From the NCBI RefSeq assembly GCF_902167705.1, contig NZ_CABHMZ010000021.1, forward strand, positions 49,890 through 113,889: a DNA stretch of 64,000 nt. Reading direction: 5' to 3'. Below, one piece after another: positions 47,786 to 56,938 of this stretch. This stretch comes from Streptococcus constellatus (GTDB lineage Bacteria; Bacillota; Bacilli; Lactobacillales; Streptococcaceae). Below the pieces are notes generated by a model that saw only the letters and a list, made by a program, of their open reading frames with translations, searched no databases and had not been told where the DNA came from. Positions within the stretch are counted from its first letter, which is position 1; each line of letters starts with the position of its first letter. Made by a program: the position numbers and the translations under genes.

Positions 47786-48415
47786 ATGGAAAAATTTCAA
47801 GTGATCGCACATCCGCTCATTCAGCATAAATTGTCTATCTTACGTCGTACGGATACGTCTACTAAAGCCTTTCGTGAGTTAGTAAATGAAATTGCTATGC
47901 TGATGGGCTATGAAGTTTTACGTGACTTACCATTAGAAGATGTGGAAATTGAAACGCCGATTACAAAGACGGTTCAAAAACAATTGGCTGGTAAAAAATT
48001 AGCCATTGTCCCAATTTTACGTGCAGGTATTGGTATGGTGGACGGCCTTTTGAGCCTTGTGCCAGCTGCTAAAGTCGGACATATCGGAATGTATCGTGAT
48101 GAAGAAACTCTAAAACCAGTTGAATACCTTGTCAAATTACCAGAAGATATTAGTCAACGTCAAATCTTCGTGGTAGATCCAATGCTGGCGACAGGAGGTT
48201 CTGCTATTTTAGCCATTGATTCATTGAAAAAACGCGGAGCACATAATATTAAATTTGTCTGCCTTGTTTCAGCGCCAGAAGGTGTGAAAGCTTTACAGGA
48301 AGCTCACCCAGACGTGGAAATCTTTACAGCAGCCCTCGATGATCACTTGAATGAAAACGGCTATATCGTTCCAGGATTGGGAGATGCAGGAGATCGTCTT
48401 TTCGGTACAAAATAA
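47786..48415 (+). CDS. upp: Uracil phosphoribosyltransferase
   Basis: Salvages uracil to UMP with PRPP. The PRPP-binding loop is [16 protein letters not shown] near residues 129-144; [18 protein letters not shown] marks the N terminus and [21 protein letters not shown] the C terminus. The frame opens at a TTG seven codons earlier, but the ATG at 47786 follows GAAGGA and gives the exact family length, 209 residues. It lies before clpP, a common streptococcal order, but clpP has its own promoter. Confidence 0.97.
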   Translation: MEKFQVIAHPLIQHKLSILRRTDTSTKAFRELVNEIAMLMGYEVLRDLPLEDVEIETPITKTVQKQLAGKKLAIVPILRAGIGMVDGLLSLVPAAKVGHIGMYRDEETLKPVEYLVKLPEDISQRQIFVVDPMLATGGSAILAIDSLKKRGAHNIKFVCLVSAPEGVKALQEAHPDVEIFTAALDDHLNENGYIVPGLGDAGDRLFGTK

Positions 48416-48426
48416 TGAGTTTTATG

Positions 48427-48456
48427 TTTGACCTTTTTTGACCAAAAGGCTATAAT
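48427..48456 (+). promoter_or_regulatory. clpP promoter with CtsR operator
   Basis: TTTGACCTTTTTTGACC (48427-48443), read on the other strand, is the CtsR heptad repeat GGTCAAA-N3-GGTCAAA form. The promoter -35 TTGACC (48428) lies inside it, and TATAAT (48451-48456) follows at 17 bases. Bound CtsR would block polymerase. Confidence 0.93.
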
Positions 48457-48527
48457 AGTCTCATATTTGAAAAATCTCGCTAAAAATTGTTAGTCAGATT
48501 AAAATATCAGATGAAAAGGAGAATACA

Positions 48528-49118
48528 ATGATTCCTGTAGTTATTGAACAAACAAGTCGTGGGGAACGTTCGTACGACATTTACTCACGCCTTTTAAAAG
48601 ATCGCATTATTATGCTAACTGGAGCAGTTGAAGATAACATGGCCAATTCTATTATTGCCCAATTGCTTTTCCTTGACGCCCAAGATAGTACAAAAGATAT
48701 TTATCTTTATATCAATACACCGGGTGGTTCTGTATCGGCTGGTCTAGCGATTGTTGATACTATGAACTTCATCAAATCAGATGTCCAAACAATTGTCATG
48801 GGGATGGCTGCTTCCATGGGAACCATCATCGCTTCAAGTGGTGCTAAAGGCAAACGCTTTATGCTGCCAAATGCAGAGTACATGATTCACCAACCAATGG
48901 GTGGAACTGGCGGTGGTACCCAACAAACCGATATGGCGATTGCAGCTGAACACTTGCTGAAAACACGGAATAACTTGGAAAAAATCCTTGCGGACAACTC
49001 AGGAAAAACGGTTAAGCAAGTGCACAAAGATGCAGAACGCGATTATTGGATGAGTGCTCAAGAAACCTTGGATTATGGTTTCATTGATGAAATCATGGCA
49101 AATAATAATTTAAACTAA
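48528..49118 (+). CDS. clpP: ATP-dependent Clp protease proteolytic subunit
   Basis: The serine protease core that works with ClpC, ClpE and ClpX. The nucleophile lies in [20 protein letters not shown] near residue 96, the histidine in [12 protein letters not shown] near 121, and the aspartate in [10 protein letters not shown] near 172. At 196 residues it is standard. It has AAAAGGAG before the ATG, and the leader of about 65 bases contains only the CtsR-controlled start. In streptococci it affects competence and stress survival. Confidence 0.98.
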   Translation: MIPVVIEQTSRGERSYDIYSRLLKDRIIMLTGAVEDNMANSIIAQLLFLDAQDSTKDIYLYINTPGGSVSAGLAIVDTMNFIKSDVQTIVMGMAASMGTIIASSGAKGKRFMLPNAEYMIHQPMGGTGGGTQQTDMAIAAEHLLKTRNNLEKILADNSGKTVKQVHKDAERDYWMSAQETLDYGFIDEIMANNNLN

Positions 49119-49209
49119 TCATTTGTTTATTACTGTATGAAAAATGTCCTCTGATGGGCATTTTTTTGATATACTTATAAATGATAAAAATAATTTAGAA
49201 AGAAAATTC

Positions 49210-49479
49210 ATGTTTAAAAAAGAAGAACGCACAGGGATAATTGTGTATTTGTATTATAATCGAGATGTGAAAAAAATAGAAGCTATTGGGGACATTGTCT
49301 ATCATTCTAAAAAGCATCGTTACCTCCAGCTGTATGTAGATACTGCGCAAGTAGATCGTATTGTTGAGAAACTATCTAAAGAAAAATATGTCAAACAAGT
49401 ACGAGTCTGCCATATTCAAGAATTGGACACAGACTTTGTTGGAAGCCTGTTTAGAGATAAAGAAAACGTAAACATATAA
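49210..49479 (+). CDS. ylbG: YlbG family protein (DUF2129)
   Basis: An 89-residue conserved Firmicutes protein of unknown activity. It begins [19 protein letters not shown] and has the family core [11 protein letters not shown] and [15 protein letters not shown] [14 protein letters not shown]. The frame opens 22 codons earlier, but the ATG at 49210 gives the family start and lies after AGAAAG. It has its own weak promoter (TATACT near 49171). It sits between clpP and livJ, as in related species. Confidence 0.85.
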   Translation: MFKKEERTGIIVYLYYNRDVKKIEAIGDIVYHSKKHRYLQLYVDTAQVDRIVEKLSKEKYVKQVRVCHIQELDTDFVGSLFRDKENVNI

Positions 49480-49497
49480 AAAAATCTCATTTACCAC

Positions 49498-49526
49498 TTG
49501 ACAATTGTCAGATAATTCGGTATATT
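49498..49526 (+). promoter_or_regulatory. livJ promoter with CodY box
   Basis: TTGACA (49498-49503), 17 bases, TATATT (49521-49526). AATTGTCAGATAATT (49503-49517) fills the spacer and matches the CodY consensus AATTTTCWGAAAATT at 13 of 15 positions. CodY bound with branched-chain amino acids would shut the promoter. Confidence 0.85.
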
Positions 49527-49561
49527 CTTAACATATCATTTCGGAACGAGGAGATAAGAAT

Positions 49562-50725
49562 ATGAAGAAAAAATTTGCTCTATCATTTGTTGCCCTTGCA
49601 AGCGTTGCCCTTCTTGCCGCTTGTGGGGAAGTAAAGTCAGGTGGTTCCAATGCAACTGGTACAAAAGTTGCTGATAAGACCATTAAAATTGGATTCAACT
49701 TTGAAGAAACGGGTGCAACAGCAGCATACGGGACAGCTGAACAAAAAGGTGCCCAACTTGCTGTTGATGAAATCAACAAAGCAGGCGGTATTGATGGCAA
49801 GAAAATTGAAGTTGTTGACAAAGATAATAAATCTGAAACAGCAGAAGCTGCTTCTGTCACGACTAACTTGGTAACCCAATCAAAAGTAAATGCAGTTGTA
49901 GGACCTGCGACTTCTGGTGCAACAGCAGCAGCTATTCCCAATGCAACAAAAGCAGGTGTGCCTTTGATTTCACCTAGTGCTACTCAAGATGGCTTAACAA
50001 AAAATCAAGACTACCTATTCATTGGGACTTTCCAAGATAGTTTCCAAGGGAAAATCATTTCTAAGTATGTCACAGAAGAGTTAAAAGCGAAAAAGGTTGT
50101 ACTTTACACAGATAACTCAAGTGACTACGCTAAAGGTGTCGCAAAAGCTTTCCGTAATGCCTACAAAGGTGAGATTGTTGCAGATGAAAAGTTTGTCGCT
50201 GGTGATACGGATTTCCAAGCAGCTCTTACCAAGATGAAAGACAAAGATTTTGATGCGATTATCGTCCCTGGATACTACACTGAAGCTGGTAAAATTGTCA
50301 ACCAAGCGCGTGGTATGGGAATTGATAAGCCAATCGTTGGTGGTGACGGCTTTAATGGCGAAGAGTTTGTTCAACAAGCAACACCAGCTAAAGCTTCAAA
50401 TATCTACTATATCTCAGGCTTCTCTTCAACAGTTGATGTCTCAGATAAAGCAAAGAAATTCCTTGAAGCTTACAAAGCTAAATACAACAATGAAGAACCT
50501 TCAACATTTGCAGCGCTAGCATACGACTCTGTTTATCTTGTTGCCAATGCTGCCAAGGGTGCTAAAACATCTGTTGACATCAAAGACAATCTTGCCAAAA
50601 CAAAGAATTTTGAAGGTGTAACAGGTGACACTAGCTTTGACAAGAATCATAACACTGTCAAAACAGCCTTTATGATGACCATGAACAATGGGAAGGTCAC
50701 AGCAGCTGAAACGGTTAAGCCGTAA
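49562..50725 (+). CDS. livJ: Branched-chain amino acid ABC transporter, binding lipoprotein
   Basis: A periplasmic-binding-fold (type 1) lipoprotein that captures Leu, Ile and Val outside the cell. The signal peptide ends in the lipobox LLAAC, with the lipid-carrying cysteine at residue 21. The mature part has the family patterns GFNFEETGATAAYGTAEQKGAQLAVDEIN, VVGPATSGATAAAIP and YDSVYLVANAA. At 387 residues it is standard. It is first in livJHMGF; a stem-loop in the following gap would let it be made in excess of the membrane parts. Confidence 0.95.
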   Translation: MKKKFALSFVALASVALLAACGEVKSGGSNATGTKVADKTIKIGFNFEETGATAAYGTAEQKGAQLAVDEINKAGGIDGKKIEVVDKDNKSETAEAASVTTNLVTQSKVNAVVGPATSGATAAAIPNATKAGVPLISPSATQDGLTKNQDYLFIGTFQDSFQGKIISKYVTEELKAKKVVLYTDNSSDYAKGVAKAFRNAYKGEIVADEKFVAGDTDFQAALTKMKDKDFDAIIVPGYYTEAGKIVNQARGMGIDKPIVGGDGFNGEEFVQQATPAKASNIYYISGFSSTVDVSDKAKKFLEAYKAKYNNEEPSTFAALAYDSVYLVANAAKGAKTSVDIKDNLAKTKNFEGVTGDTSFDKNHNTVKTAFMMTMNNGKVTAAETVKP

Positions 50726-51119
50726 TCCTTCGCAAGAAATTGCTTAAAATATATTTTATAGTGTATAAAAGAGTAACTATTTATGGTGAACATCGTAGAT
50801 AGTTACTTCTCTTTATATAGAAAAAAAGAAAATAGACAGGACAAGAGTCTTAGTCTTAAGAATATGATTCATTATGGTTTGTAAGACCTAGTGATTGATT
50901 GTTAGAGATGTTTTAAGCTGTTGAAAATCAATCAACTGTGAAGTGAGAGCTACAAGACCTGATGGTCGCTTTTGCTCAAACTTAGAATAGGTGAGTGAGA
51001 AAAATCAATTTTTTTTGAAATGATGACTTGACTCGCTCCCTTTTTCACGATAGGATAAGAAAGATGTGAATCATCATATCGTCCTTTCATCTATATTATA
51101 TTTAGAAAGTGTGGTGGCC
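50726..51119 (+). other. livJ-livH intergenic region with two stem-loops
   Basis: No ORF in 394 bases. GTAACTAT (50773) pairs with ATAGTTAC (50799), flanked by AAAGAG and CTCTTT, acting as a terminator or processing stem. A second stem, GAGTGAG (50993-50999) with CTCGCTC (51032-51038), followed by CCTTTTT, looks like a further partial terminator. The 17-mer GACCTAGTGATTGATTG (50885-50901) recurs exactly at 61770-61786, so part of this gap belongs to a dispersed repeat. No strong promoter for livH is seen. Confidence 0.6.
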
Positions 51120-51989
51120 ATGCTCCAACAACTTGTTAATGGTCTGATTCTGGGAAGTGTCTATGCTTTGCTCGCTCTCGGTTATACCATGGTTTATGGG
51201 ATTATCAAACTCATCAACTTCGCTCATGGAGACATTTATATGATGGGAGCTTTTATGGGGTATTTCCTGATTAACTCTCTTCATCTTAATTTTTTCCTTG
51301 CTTTGATTTTGGCGATGGTTGGGACAGCAGCTTTAGGCGTGCTGGTTGAGTTTTTGGCTTATCGTCCATTGAGAAATTCAACCCGAATTGCAGCTTTGAT
51401 TACTGCGATTGGTGTTTCGTTTTTCTTGGAATATGTGATGGTCTATTTTGTGGGAGCCAATACTCGTTCATTCCCACAAGTGATTGAAACGGTTCGTTAT
51501 AATTTTGGACCGATTAGTCTGACTAATATCCAATTGATGATTTTGGTTATTTCCTTGATTTTAATGGTATTGCTGCAAGTTATTGTTCAAAAGACCAAAA
51601 TGGGAAAAGCCATGCGGGCAGTTTCTGTCGATAGTGATGCGGCGCAGTTAATGGGAATCAATGTTAATCGTACAATTAGTTTCACTTTTGCTTTAGGTTC
51701 TGCTTTGGCAGGAGCAGCAGGTGTACTCATCGCGCTTTATTATAATTCCCTTGAGCCTTTGATGGGAATGACACCAGGGTTGAAATCGTTTGTCGCTGCA
51801 GTACTTGGTGGGATTGGTATTATCCCAGGAGCAGCATTGGGAGGCTTTGTCATTGGTCTATTAGAAACCTTTGCAACAGCTTTTGGTATGTCAGACTTCC
51901 GTGATGCGATTGTGTATGGCATTTTAATCTTAATCTTGCTTGTTCGTCCTGCAGGTATTCTTGGTAAGAATGTGAAAGAGAAGGTATAG
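51120..51989 (+). CDS. livH: Branched-chain amino acid ABC transporter permease LivH
   Basis: An integral membrane permease with about eight segments. It begins MLQQLVNGLILGSVYALLALGYTMVYGIIKLINFAHGD-like at the ATG at 51120, the exact LivH pattern; the frame's earlier ATG at 51066 would add 18 unlikely residues. The late GGIGIIPGAALGGFVIGLLET is the cytoplasmic loop that contacts the ATPases. At 289 residues it is standard. It lies 394 bases after livJ and 3 bases before livM. Confidence 0.95.
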   Translation: MLQQLVNGLILGSVYALLALGYTMVYGIIKLINFAHGDIYMMGAFMGYFLINSLHLNFFLALILAMVGTAALGVLVEFLAYRPLRNSTRIAALITAIGVSFFLEYVMVYFVGANTRSFPQVIETVRYNFGPISLTNIQLMILVISLILMVLLQVIVQKTKMGKAMRAVSVDSDAAQLMGINVNRTISFTFALGSALAGAAGVLIALYYNSLEPLMGMTPGLKSFVAAVLGGIGIIPGAALGGFVIGLLETFATAFGMSDFRDAIVYGILILILLVRPAGILGKNVKEKV

Positions 51990-51992
51990 ACT

Positions 51993-52943
51993 ATGAAAAA
52001 GAATGTAAAAGTAAATATTTTATGGTTTGTGCTCCTTCTTGCTGGTTACGGTTTGCTGACTCTCCTTGTCAGTGCTGGAGTTTTGAATGATTTTTATCTA
52101 CAAATCTTACAGCAAATCGGCATTAACATTATTTTAGCAGTAGGCTTGAATTTGATTGTCGGTTTCTCAGGTCAATTTTCTCTGGGACATGCTGGCTTCA
52201 TGGCAATTGGTGCTTATGCAGCTGCGATTATTGGCTCAAGATCTGCCACTTATCCTGCTTTTTTTGCAGCTATGGTGTTAGGGGCATTGATTGCAGGAGC
52301 AGTCGCTTTGGTTGTCGGGATTCCTACTCTTCGTCTGAAAGGCGATTACCTAGCAATTGCAACGCTTGGGGTTTCTGAAATCATTCGGATTTTAATCATC
52401 AACGGAGGCGATTTGACTAATGGAGCTGCGGGTATTCTGGGTATTCCTGCTTTTACCAATTGGCAAATGGTGTATTTCTTTGTAGTTATCACAACTATTT
52501 TAACCATCAATTTCTTGCGTAGCCCGATTGGACGAGCAACCTTGTCAGTTCGTGAAGATGAAATTGCAGCAGAGTCTGTAGGGGTCAATACCACTAAAAT
52601 CAAAGTGATTGCTTTTGTTTTTGGGGCAATGACAGCTAGTATCGCAGGCTCACTCCAAGCAGGATTTATCGGATCTGTTGTGCCAAAGGATTATACGTTC
52701 ATCAATAGTATCAATGTCTTGATTATCGTCGTCTTTGGTGGTCTGGGCTCTATGACAGGGACCATTGTTGCAGCGATTGTCTTGGGAATTTTAAACATGG
52801 TACTTCAAAACGTAGCAAGTATTCGTATGATTATCTATTCTCTTGCTTTGATTTTAGTGATGATTTTCCGTCCGGGAGGACTTCTTGGAACATGGGAATT
52901 GAGCCTATCACGCTTCTTTAAAAAAGATAAGGAGGTCAACTAA
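51993..52943 (+). CDS. livM: Branched-chain amino acid ABC transporter permease LivM
   Basis: The second permease of the Liv complex, with eight or nine hydrophobic segments. The signatures are ILAVGLNLIVGFSGQFSLGHAGFMAIGAYAA and GGLGSMTGTIVAAIVLGILN, the ATPase-contact loop. At 316 residues it is shorter than the Gram-negative form, as usual in Firmicutes. It starts 3 bases after livH and its stop overlaps the first base of livG, so translation is coupled. Confidence 0.95.
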   Translation: MKKNVKVNILWFVLLLAGYGLLTLLVSAGVLNDFYLQILQQIGINIILAVGLNLIVGFSGQFSLGHAGFMAIGAYAAAIIGSRSATYPAFFAAMVLGALIAGAVALVVGIPTLRLKGDYLAIATLGVSEIIRILIINGGDLTNGAAGILGIPAFTNWQMVYFFVVITTILTINFLRSPIGRATLSVREDEIAAESVGVNTTKIKVIAFVFGAMTASIAGSLQAGFIGSVVPKDYTFINSINVLIIVVFGGLGSMTGTIVAAIVLGILNMVLQNVASIRMIIYSLALILVMIFRPGGLLGTWELSLSRFFKKDKEVN

Positions 52944-53707
52944 TGGCGCTTCTTGATGTAAAAAATCTAACAAAAAATTTCGGCGGGCTGACTGCTGTTG
53001 GCGATGTGACCTTGGAGCTGAATGAGGGCGAATTAGTCGGTCTCATTGGTCCAAATGGCGCGGGAAAAACAACTTTGTTTAACTTACTGACGGGTGTTTA
53101 TGAGCCAAGTGAAGGAAGCGTAACCTTAGACGGTCATTTGCTAAATGGCAAGGCTCCTTATAAGATTGCTTCCTTAGGACTCAGTCGGACATTCCAAAAT
53201 ATTCGCCTGTTTAAAGATTTGACAGTCTTGGAGAATGTCTTGATTGCTTTTGGAAATCACCACAAAGCACATGTTTTTGCTAGCTTCTTTCGTTTGCCAG
53301 CTTTCTATAAAAATGAAGCAGAATTGCGCGAGAAAGCATTGAAATTACTAAAAATCTTTGACTTAGACGGTGAGGCAGAAACGCTTGCTAAGAATTTAGC
53401 TTATGGACAACAACGTCGTTTGGAAATCGTGCGTGCTCTAGCAACAGAGCCTAAAATTCTTTTTCTTGATGAGCCTGCTGCGGGAATGAATCCTCAGGAA
53501 ACAGCAGAATTGACAGAGTTAATCCGTCGCATTAAAAATGAATTTCAGATTACAATTATGCTGATTGAGCATGACATGAGCTTAGTCATGGAAGTGACAG
53601 AGCGGATTTATGTATTGGAGTACGGTCGTTTGATCGCACACGGAACTCCTGACGACATTAAAAATGATAAACGTGTTATTGAAGCTTATCTTGGAGGTGA
53701 GGCCTAA
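52943..53707 (+). CDS. livG: Branched-chain amino acid ABC transporter ATPase LivG
   Basis: One of two ATPases driving the Liv importer. Walker A is GPNGAGKTT near residues 36-44. The signature region is the LivG-specific LAYGQQRRLEIVRALA, in place of LSGGQ. Walker B is ILFLDEPAAGMNP and the switch histidine is in IEHDMSLVM. At 254 residues it is standard. It overlaps both neighbours by a single base, showing tight operon packing. Confidence 0.96.
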   Translation: MALLDVKNLTKNFGGLTAVGDVTLELNEGELVGLIGPNGAGKTTLFNLLTGVYEPSEGSVTLDGHLLNGKAPYKIASLGLSRTFQNIRLFKDLTVLENVLIAFGNHHKAHVFASFFRLPAFYKNEAELREKALKLLKIFDLDGEAETLAKNLAYGQQRRLEIVRALATEPKILFLDEPAAGMNPQETAELTELIRRIKNEFQITIMLIEHDMSLVMEVTERIYVLEYGRLIAHGTPDDIKNDKRVIEAYLGGEA

Positions 53708-54417
53708 TGTCTATGCTAAAAGTTGAAAATCTTTCTGTCCACTATGGCATGATACAGGCTGTCCGAGATGTCAGCTTTGAAGTCAATGAGGGCGAAGTTG
53801 TTTCTCTCATTGGTGCCAATGGTGCTGGAAAAACGACGATTCTTCGGACCATTTCAGGACTGGTTCGTCCAAGTGCAGGAAAAATCGAGTTTTTGGGAAA
53901 TGAAATTCAAAAAGTCCCTGCTCAGAAAATTGTAGCAGCAGGACTTTCTCAGGTACCCGAAGGACGCCATGTATTTCCTGGCTTGACCGTTATGGAAAAT
54001 CTGGAAATGGGTGCTTTTCTAAAAACAAATCGCGATGAAAATCAAGCGAATCTAAAAAAAGTCTTCTCACGCTTTCCGCGTTTAGAAGAACGTAAAAATC
54101 AAGATGCTGCAACTCTTTCTGGAGGAGAGCAGCAGATGCTTGCTATGGGACGAGCACTTATGTCTACTCCCAAACTCTTGCTTTTAGATGAGCCTTCAAT
54201 GGGACTGGCTCCTCTCTTCATTCAAGAAATTTTTGATATTATTCAAGATATTCAAAAGCAAGGCACAACTGTTCTATTGATTGAGCAAAATGCTAACAAA
54301 GCCCTCTCAATTGCCGACCGTGGCTATGTTTTAGAAACAGGAAACATCGTCTTGTCTGGTACAGGAAAAGAATTGCTTGCTTCTGATGAAGTCCGCAAAG
54401 CTTATCTTGGTGGGTGA
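53707..54417 (+). CDS. livF: Branched-chain amino acid ABC transporter ATPase LivF
   Basis: The second ATPase of the Liv importer. Walker A is GANGAGKTT near residues 37-45, the signature is TLSGGEQQMLAMGRALM, Walker B is LLLLDEPSMGLAP, and the switch region is IEQNANKALSIAD, typical of LivF. At 236 residues it is standard. It is last in the operon and is followed by the terminator AAAGAAGT / ACTTCTTT. Confidence 0.96.
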   Translation: MSMLKVENLSVHYGMIQAVRDVSFEVNEGEVVSLIGANGAGKTTILRTISGLVRPSAGKIEFLGNEIQKVPAQKIVAAGLSQVPEGRHVFPGLTVMENLEMGAFLKTNRDENQANLKKVFSRFPRLEERKNQDAATLSGGEQQMLAMGRALMSTPKLLLLDEPSMGLAPLFIQEIFDIIQDIQKQGTTVLLIEQNANKALSIADRGYVLETGNIVLSGTGKELLASDEVRKAYLGG

Positions 54418-54424
54418 AAAAAGG

Positions 54425-54455
54425 AGAAAGAAGTGGTTTTCTACTTCTTTTTTAT
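54425..54455 (+). terminator. Terminator of the liv operon
   Basis: AAAGAAGT (54427) pairs with ACTTCTTT (54443), loop GGTTTTCT, then a T run. It lies 10 bases after the livF stop. Confidence 0.9.
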
Positions 54456-54563
54456 TCACTAATATTATTCTTGAAAACATAAGCAAGTACCTTGAAAGCG
54501 TTTGAAATAAACTAGAAAATACAGTATAATAGAACTGAAAAATCAGAGATAAAGGAGATTTCC

Positions 54564-55220
54564 ATGGCAGTTAAAGATTTTATGACGCGAAAAGTGGTGT
54601 ATATTAGCCCAGATACGACAGTAGCGCATGCGGCGGATATTATGCGTGAGCAAGGATTGCACCGGCTTCCGGTTATTGAAAATGACCAATTGGTTGGTTT
54701 GGTGACTGAAGGAACGATTGCAGAAGCAAGCCCTTCAAAAGCAACGAGCTTGTCCATTTACGAGATGAATTATTTGCTAAATAAGACCAAAATCAAAGAT
54801 GTCATGATTCGCGATGTGGTGACGGTTTCGCAATTCGCTAGCTTGGAAGATGCTACTTACTTGATGTTGAAAAATAAGATTGGGATTTTACCAGTTGTAG
54901 ACAATCATCAGGTTTACGGTGTCATTACAGATCGTGATGTTTTCAGAGCTTTTCTTGAAATTGCTGGTTATGGAGAAGAAGGCATCCGTGTTCGTTTCAT
55001 TACAGAAGATGAAGTCGGCGTACTGGAAAAGATTGTGCATTTGATTGTTGATGAAAATCTCAATATCTCCAATGCTGTCAATATTCCACGCAAAGATGGA
55101 AAAATTATTATTGAAGTTCAAATTGATGGCAATGTTGACCTACCAGCTTTGAAAGCGAAATTTGAAAAACATGATATTCAGGTAGAAGATATTACCCGCA
55201 CCTCTGCCAAAGCCTTATAA
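54564..55220 (+). CDS. CBS-domain protein (AcuB-like)
   Basis: A 218-residue soluble protein with two CBS motifs: residues 1-60 (DFMTRKVVYISPDTTVAHAADIM) and about 75-135 (IKDVMIRDVVTVSQFASLEDATYLM). A C-terminal ACT-like part follows. The arrangement resembles AcuB, which binds adenine nucleotides in Bacillus. No enzyme domain is present, so it is likely a sensor or partner subunit. It has its own promoter and the site AAAGGAG. Functional link with the liv operon is unproven, though this neighbour order is common. Confidence 0.87.
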   Translation: MAVKDFMTRKVVYISPDTTVAHAADIMREQGLHRLPVIENDQLVGLVTEGTIAEASPSKATSLSIYEMNYLLNKTKIKDVMIRDVVTVSQFASLEDATYLMLKNKIGILPVVDNHQVYGVITDRDVFRAFLEIAGYGEEGIRVRFITEDEVGVLEKIVHLIVDENLNISNAVNIPRKDGKIIIEVQIDGNVDLPALKAKFEKHDIQVEDITRTSAKAL

Positions 55221-55224
55221 TAAT

Positions 55225-55268
55225 AAAAACGCATGGAATCAGTAATACAACTGGTAGCATGCGTTTTT
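55225..55268. terminator. Bidirectional terminator between the CBS gene and the YitT gene
   Basis: AAAAACGCATG pairs perfectly with CATGCGTTTTT across a 22-base loop, with A and T runs serving both converging genes. Confidence 0.9.
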
Positions 55269-55283
55269 ATAATGAGTGCAAGA

Positions 55284-56147
55284 TTATTTTTGAATCGGTT
55301 GCTTATTGACATCTAAGGTAAAGCCTTCGCCAAGGATTTCATGGGCATCTGTAATGGTAATAAAGGCATGTGGATCGACGCTATGAATAACTTTTTTCAT
55401 GGATTGCATTTCGTTTCGTCCAACAACGCAGTAAATGAGTTTCAAATCATTCTCGCTATAGTAGCCTTGCCCATTTATAAAAGTAATTCCGCGACCGAGA
55501 TCTTCATCAATTTTCTTTGCCAATTCTTCTGGACGGCTAGTGACAACCATGAAGCCTTTGCCGGCATAACCGCCTTCACCAATCAAGTCAATCACTCGTG
55601 AAGCGATAAAGACAAAAATCAAGGTATAAGTCACTAGGCGAACATCTTTAAAAACAAGTATAACGAAAATAAGGACGCAGAAGTCTACAGTAAACATCAA
55701 TTTTCCCATGGAGATGTTCGTGTACTTGTTAGCAATTCGAGCAATAATATCGGTACCGCCAGTTGTGCCGCCAGCATTGAAAACAATTCCTAGTCCAACG
55801 CCAGCAATAATCCCTGTCAGGAGCGCCACAATAACGAGGTCGCCTTCAAGGTTAATCACAAAAGGAATTTTCTCAAAAATTGCCAGCCAAGCAGAGACAG
55901 CAAACGTACCTAAAATACTAGAATACAATAGGCGCGAGCCAAAAATTTTCCAGGCAACAATAAAAAGAGGAATGTTGATGACGAGATTCATTAGTGAAAC
56001 AGGAATCTTAAAAAGATAGTATGTAATGAGGGTCACCCCAGTTGCCCCACCCTCGTACAAATGATTCGGGATAATGAGGTAATTGATTGCAAAAGCAAAA
56101 ATTCCAGCTCCTAGAATAATCGTTAGATAATTTTTAAACTTTGACAT
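55284..56147 (-). CDS. YitT family membrane protein (DUF161/DUF2179)
   Basis: A 287-residue protein with about five or six membrane segments in the first 190 residues (ILGAGIFAFAINYLIIPNHLYEGGATGVTLI at the start) and a soluble C-terminal DUF2179 domain (RGITFINGQGYYSENDLKLIYCVVGRNE). Members are common in Firmicutes and of unproven function; an efflux or transport role has been suggested for some. GGGAGG stands before the ATG. It is divergent from tmk and converges on the CBS gene. Confidence 0.88.
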   Translation of the reverse strand: MSKFKNYLTIILGAGIFAFAINYLIIPNHLYEGGATGVTLITYYLFKIPVSLMNLVINIPLFIVAWKIFGSRLLYSSILGTFAVSAWLAIFEKIPFVINLEGDLVIVALLTGIIAGVGLGIVFNAGGTTGGTDIIARIANKYTNISMGKLMFTVDFCVLIFVILVFKDVRLVTYTLIFVFIASRVIDLIGEGGYAGKGFMVVTSRPEELAKKIDEDLGRGITFINGQGYYSENDLKLIYCVVGRNEMQSMKKVIHSVDPHAFITITDAHEILGEGFTLDVNKQPIQK

Positions 56148-56299
56148 GACAGCCTCCCAGTAATTTCTGTATCTTCTATTGTATCAAATCTTGAAAACTT
56201 ATGTACAATTTTGAAACTAATTTTTAAAGTTTTTTTGTCGGTGATTTTTCTCTCTTTTTTTGATAAAATAGAGGATAGAAAAATTAGAAATGAGTTACT

Positions 56300-56938
56300 A
56301 TGTCAAAAGGAATGTTCATCTCTTTAGAGGGACCAGATGGTGCAGGAAAATCAAGTGTTTTAGAAGCTTTGATTCCGATTTTAGAAGCGAAAAGTCAGTC
56401 GTTTGTCACAACGAGAGAGCCCGGAGGAGTAGCGGTTGCTGAAAAAATCCGTGATATTATTTTAGATCCCAAGCATATAGAAATCGATGAAAAAACAGAA
56501 TTGCTACTTTATATTGCCAGTCGTAGGCAGCATTTGGTAGAGCGTATTGTACCAGCCTTAAATCGTGGGGAGCTTGTGTTAGTAGATCGTTTTATTGATA
56601 GCTCTGTTGCTTATCAAGGATTTGGTCGCGGGCTCAAGGTAGCTGATATTGACTGGCTGAATGATTTTGCGACAGACGGTCTAAAACCGGATTTGACCCT
56701 TTATTTTGATATTGAAGCAGAAGAAGGCTTAGCCCGCATTGCTAAGAGCAAGGAGCGTGGAGCAGATCGGCTGGATCGTGAAAGTGTGGAATGGCACAGA
56801 CGAGTTCGTGAGGGGTATTTGTCTATTCTTGAAAAAGAGCCTAATCGTGTGAGAAAGATTGACGCCAGTCAGCCACTTGAAAAAGTAATTTCTGATGCAG
56901 TGGCAGTGCTAGCAGAGCATGTTGAGAGTCTAAGATGA
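56300..56938 (+). CDS. tmk: Thymidylate kinase
   Basis: Phosphorylates dTMP to dTDP. The P-loop is [16 protein letters not shown] at residues 8-23, the substrate region is [17 protein letters not shown] near 92-108, and the lid is [16 protein letters not shown]. At 212 residues it is standard. It overlaps holB by 4 bases (ATGA), starting the tmk-holB-yabA-rsmI unit that joins nucleotide supply to replication control in streptococci. Confidence 0.97.
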   Translation: MSKGMFISLEGPDGAGKSSVLEALIPILEAKSQSFVTTREPGGVAVAEKIRDIILDPKHIEIDEKTELLLYIASRRQHLVERIVPALNRGELVLVDRFIDSSVAYQGFGRGLKVADIDWLNDFATDGLKPDLTLYFDIEAEEGLARIAKSKERGADRLDRESVEWHRRVREGYLSILEKEPNRVRKIDASQPLEKVISDAVAVLAEHVESLR

